NCBI GenBank assembly: GCA_023424585.1 | Contig: JAFADT010000305.1 | Span: forward strand, 1 to 8,030 | From: Pseudomonadota bacterium | GTDB lineage: Bacteria > Myxococcota > Myxococcia > Myxococcales > Myxococcaceae | DNA: 8,030 nucleotides | Direction: 5' to 3' | Part shown: in pieces, positions 5,505 through 8,030 of the stretch | How the letters are laid out: the number at the start of each line of letters is the position of its first letter | Position numbering within the stretch: position 1 is the first letter of the stretch | Notes under the pieces: model-generated | Database searches by the model: none | Told to the model about the DNA's origin: nothing | Seen by the model: only the letters and a program-made list of their open reading frames with translations | Position numbers and translations under genes: made by a program

Positions 5505-6581
5505 TCAGGAAGCGACGGGGAGGGAGCGGCGGGGCTTGCGCTCCACGGCGGCCTTGAGCTGGCCGCAGCCCGCGTCGATGTCGATGCCCCGACGCTGGCG
5601 CACGGTGCTGGGCACGCCGTGCGACGTGAGCACGGCCTGGAACGCGCGCACCGCGTCAGGGACGCTGGGCCCGCCGTCATAGCCCACCGTGGGGTTGAGC
5701 GGGATGACGTTCACGTGCGCGTCCATCCCCTGGAGCAGCCGCCCCAGGTGGTGCGCGTGCTCCGCGGTGTCGTTGCGGCCGGCGATGAGCGTCCACTCGA
5801 AGAAGATGCGGCGCCTGCGCCTGGCCACGTAGTAGCGGCACGCGTCCATCAGCTCCTGGAGCGGCCAGCGGCGGCCCGCGGGCACCAGCGCGGCGCGCTC
5901 GGCGTCCGTCGCGCCGTGGAGGCTCACCGCGAGCTGCACCGGGCGGGCCTCGTCCGCGAGCCGGAGGATGCCGGGCACCACGCCCACGGTGGACAGGGTG
6001 ATGAAGCGCGGCGCGAGCGCCAGGCCCTTGGGGTCCACGAGGATGTCCACCGCGGCCATGGTGTGCTCGTAGTTGTGCAGGGGCTCGCCCATGCCCATGA
6101 GCACGATGTTGCGCAAGGACTCCCCTCGCGCGCGCAGCAGGCGCGTGACGTGGAGCACCTGGCCCACGATCTCTCCCGGCGTCAGGTGGCGCGACAGGCC
6201 CATCTGTCCGGTGGCGCAGAAGACGCAGCCCATGGCGCACCCGGCCTGCGTGCTCACGCACACGGTGGCGCGGCCCTTGAAGCGCATCAGCACCGTCTCG
6301 ATGGTCTGCGCGTCGCGCAGGCGCAGGAGCAGCTTGTGGGTGAGCCCGTCGCTGCTGAAGCTCTCGTGGTGCGTGCCGAGCGCGCCCAGGTGCGCGCGCT
6401 CCTGGAGCGCGGCCTGGAGGTCCGGGCGCAGGCCCGCCACGTCGCCCAGCGCGGTGACGCCGTCGCGGTACAGGCTCGTCCACACGCGCTCGCGGTACTG
6501 GGGGCTGAAGCCCCAGCCGGCGAGCCGCGCGTCCAGCGCGGGGCGGGGCAGGTCGTAGAGGTTGACGGTGGCGTCCGGCAT
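5505..6581 (-). CDS. rlmN: Dual-specificity RNA adenine C2-methyltransferase RlmN
   Basis: RlmN is a radical-SAM enzyme that methylates C2 of A2503 in 23S rRNA and, in characterised cases, A37 of some tRNAs. It supports accuracy at the peptidyl-transferase centre. The 358-aa product has the radical-SAM triad Cys115-x3-Cys119-x2-Cys122 (CAMGCVFC) and a GEPL motif at 165-168. It also has both catalytic cysteines of the methylene-transfer mechanism: Cys108, seven residues before the cluster, and the methyl-carrying Cys339 (DIDAGCGQL). The N-terminal helical domain (about 1-95) holds the family's NLYDL start and a SSDG motif (77-80). The paralogue Cfr (C8 methylation, antibiotic resistance) shares these cysteines. 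The chromosomal setting and the CATGQMG/RHLTPGEIVGQV sequence fit RlmN better. The start is at the ATG with AGGT 6 nt upstream. It lies divergent from the GCS2-like gene with 167 bp between. Downstream is the orphan gene. Confidence 0.92.
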   Translation of the reverse strand: MPDATVNLYDLPRPALDARLAGWGFSPQYRERVWTSLYRDGVTALGDVAGLRPDLQAALQERAHLGALGTHHESFSSDGLTHKLLLRLRDAQTIETVLMRFKGRATVCVSTQAGCAMGCVFCATGQMGLSRHLTPGEIVGQVLHVTRLLRARGESLRNIVLMGMGEPLHNYEHTMAAVDILVDPKGLALAPRFITLSTVGVVPGILRLADEARPVQLAVSLHGATDAERAALVPAGRRWPLQELMDACRYYVARRRRRIFFEWTLIAGRNDTAEHAHHLGRLLQGMDAHVNVIPLNPTVGYDGGPSVPDAVRAFQAVLTSHGVPSTVRQRRGIDIDAGCGQLKAAVERKPRRSLPVAS

Positions 6582-6748
6582 GACGGGACCTGGGATAACA
6601 CACCCGACGCCCGCGCACCCGGGTCCGCCGGCCTGGGGGGCGGCCGGGGGAGCGCGGAGGCCGGGCGCGTCCCCGTGGAACGTGGCGGCGTCCAGCGGGT
6701 GACACCTCGCGTGCCAGCGCGCCGCGCCGTGCCAATCGTGGAGGGCCT
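6582..6748. other. Divergent intergenic region rlmN / GCS2-like gene
   Basis: This 167-bp gap must hold the promoters of both divergent genes. I see no convincing -35/-10 pair on either strand. A GC-only dyad, CCGGCC (6628-6633) and GGCCGG (6642-6647) with an 8-bp spacer, is the only symmetric element and may be chance. GGAAC (at about 6678) resembles an ECF -35 box but lacks a matching -10 at 16 bp. Confidence 0.4.
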
Positions 6749-8030
6749 ATGGGTCTGGCCATCCAGCAGGAGGCGTTCACGCCGGAGGAGCACGAGCGGT
6801 TCGTGGCGCGGCTCGCGGAGAGCCTGGAGGCGCTGCGGCAGGTGCTCGTGCGTCCCGGCTTCGGCGCGGGGCCCGCGACGCTGGGCGCGGAGCTGGAGGT
6901 GGCGCTGGTGGACGGCGCGGGCTCGCCGCTGCCGGTGAACCAGCAGGTGCTGGCGCGGTCGAGGGACGACCGGCTGACGCTGGAGCTCGACCGCTTCAAC
7001 ATGGAGATGAACCTGCGCCCCTCGCCGCTGGCGGGGCGGCCGTTCACCGGGCTCCAGGCCCAGCTGGAGGACGTGCTGACGGAGCTCCGGCGCGCGGCGG
7101 CGACGGAGGGCGCGCGCGTGGCGGCGGTGGGCATCCTGCCCACGCTGCGGCAGGCGGACCTGGGCAAGAACGCGCTCACGCCGCGGCCGCGCTACCGGGC
7201 GCTGTCCGCGGCCATCCGCAAGCGGCGCGACGGGCCCTTCCAGGTGGCCATCGCGGGCGACGACACGCTCAGCCTCGCCTGGGAGGACGTGACGCTGGAG
7301 GGGGCGAACACGTCGCTCCAGCTCCACCTGCGCGTGGCCCCGGAGGACTTCGCGCGCGTCTACAACGCCGCGCAGCTGGCCACCGCGCCGGTGCTGGCCG
7401 CGTGCGGCAACTCGCCGGTGTTCCTGGGCAAGCGGCTGTGGGAGGAGACGCGCGTGGCGCTCTTCCAGCAGGCCACCGACGACCGGAGCGAGAGCGACGA
7501 GGCCGCGCACCTGCACCCGCGCGTGACGTTCGGACACGGCTGGGTGCGCGAGGGGCCGCTCGAGCTGTTCGCGGAGGCCGTGGCGCTCTACCCCGCGCTG
7601 CTGCCGGTGCTGGGGCGGGAGTCCCCGCTGGAGGTGGTGGCCGCGGGCGGCCTGCCGAAGCTGGAGGAGCTGCGGCTGCACCAGGGGACCGTCTGGTCGT
7701 GGAACCGGGCCATCTATGATCCGCACGGAGCGGGCCACGTGCGCATCGAGTTCCGCGCGCTGCCCTCGGGCCCCACGCCGGTGGACATGGTGGCCAACGG
7801 CGCGTTCCTGCTGGGGCTGACGCTGGGGCTGGCGGAGCGCGTGGACGCGCTGTTGCCGGCGCTGCCGTTCTGGCAGGCGCGGCGCAACTTCAAGCAGGCG
7901 GCGCATCACGGCCTGGGCGCGACGCTGCTCTGGCCCGCGGAGACCGCGCCCAGCCCGCGGGTGATGCCGGCGGTGGAGCTGGTGAAGCAGCTGCTGCCGG
8001 TGGCGCGGCGCGGGCTGGTGGGGGCAGGGG
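6749..8030 (+). CDS. Glutamate-cysteine ligase (GCS2)-family protein, N-terminal 427 residues (cut by window end)
   Basis: The frame stays open from the ATG at 6749 to the end of the window, so the C-terminus and stop are missing. The protein resembles the GCS2 carboxylate-amine ligase superfamily, which joins glutamate to an amine using ATP, as in gamma-glutamylcysteine synthesis. Features are the Gly46-Ala-Glu48-Leu-Glu50 metal/substrate motif in the first strand, an Asp81/Glu86 segment (LDRFNMEMN), and a central EGANTSLQLH strand (184-193). A Trp316/Trp318 and Asn319-Arg320 region follows, then a basic/acidic strand HVRIEFR (330-336) before GPTPVDM. No signal peptide or membrane segment is seen. 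GGAGGG (6740-6745) lies only 3-4 nt before the ATG, which is tight but usable. Members of this branch are often poorly characterised, so the true amine substrate (cysteine or another) is open. Nothing downstream is visible to show partner genes such as an ATP-grasp glutathione synthetase. Confidence 0.82.
   Translation, partial: MGLAIQQEAFTPEEHERFVARLAESLEALRQVLVRPGFGAGPATLGAELEVALVDGAGSPLPVNQQVLARSRDDRLTLELDRFNMEMNLRPSPLAGRPFTGLQAQLEDVLTELRRAAATEGARVAAVGILPTLRQADLGKNALTPRPRYRALSAAIRKRRDGPFQVAIAGDDTLSLAWEDVTLEGANTSLQLHLRVAPEDFARVYNAAQLATAPVLAACGNSPVFLGKRLWEETRVALFQQATDDRSESDEAAHLHPRVTFGHGWVREGPLELFAEAVALYPALLPVLGRESPLEVVAAGGLPKLEELRLHQGTVWSWNRAIYDPHGAGHVRIEFRALPSGPTPVDMVANGAFLLGLTLGLAERVDALLPALPFWQARRNFKQAAHHGLGATLLWPAETAPSPRVMPAVELVKQLLPVARRGLVGAG

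Noticed and set aside
5505..6581. Cfr-type resistance methyltransferase instead of RlmN
   Set aside because: The shared cysteines cannot separate them, but the local sequence around the cluster and the housekeeping-like setting fit RlmN. There is no mobile element nearby.
6628..6647. CCGGCC/GGCCGG dyad as a terminator or operator
   Set aside because: A 6-bp, pure G/C stem is expected by chance in this composition and lies between divergent promoters, where a terminator makes no sense.

Overview
The window is very GC-rich (roughly three quarters G+C by eye), with third codon positions almost always G or C. This creates long antisense shadow frames, including one of about 990 codons. The base composition, the Ala/Arg/Gly-rich proteins, a tandem-GAF class III cyclase and a myxobacterial-looking RlmN and glutamate-cysteine-ligase-like protein suggest a delta-proteobacterial (Myxococcales-like) chromosome. 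That assignment is inference, because no rRNA or other taxonomic marker is present. I see no tRNA, rRNA, CRISPR array, transposase, integrase or phage gene, so this reads as ordinary chromosome rather than an island.

Layout. Positions 1-2330 hold three genes on the minus strand, transcribed towards position 1: gluQRS (2330-1377), a four-helix membrane protein (1220-273) and the start of a single-pass membrane protein that runs off the window (200-1). Hairpins lie behind gluQRS and behind the membrane protein. Divergently, on the plus strand, a calcineurin-like metallophosphoesterase of the CpdA type (2404-3258) is followed 33 nt later by a tandem-GAF class III adenylate cyclase (3292-4902). 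This is a likely two-gene unit for making and breaking a cyclic nucleotide. Convergent to it is a small orphan gene (5304-4918, 128 aa). Upstream of that, also on the minus strand, is rlmN (6581-5505). Divergent from rlmN is the start of a glutamate-cysteine ligase (GCS2)-like gene (from 6749) that is cut by the window end.

How the parts fit. Two genes act on translation: GluQRS modifies queuosine in tRNA-Asp, and RlmN methylates 23S rRNA and, in known cases, tRNA. They are not in one operon. The most interesting biology is the phosphodiesterase/cyclase pair. The cyclase has the Lys/Thr substrate-site signature of class IIIb enzymes, which are often bicarbonate-responsive, and carries two GAF-like sensory modules. 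The most interesting non-coding structure is the 73-bp gap between gluQRS and the phosphoesterase. It carries overlapping inverted repeats, one of which is a perfect 9-bp stem with the proposed gluQRS AUG in its 6-nt loop and the purine-rich ribosome-binding stretch in its stem. No wholly new multi-gene system is evident.
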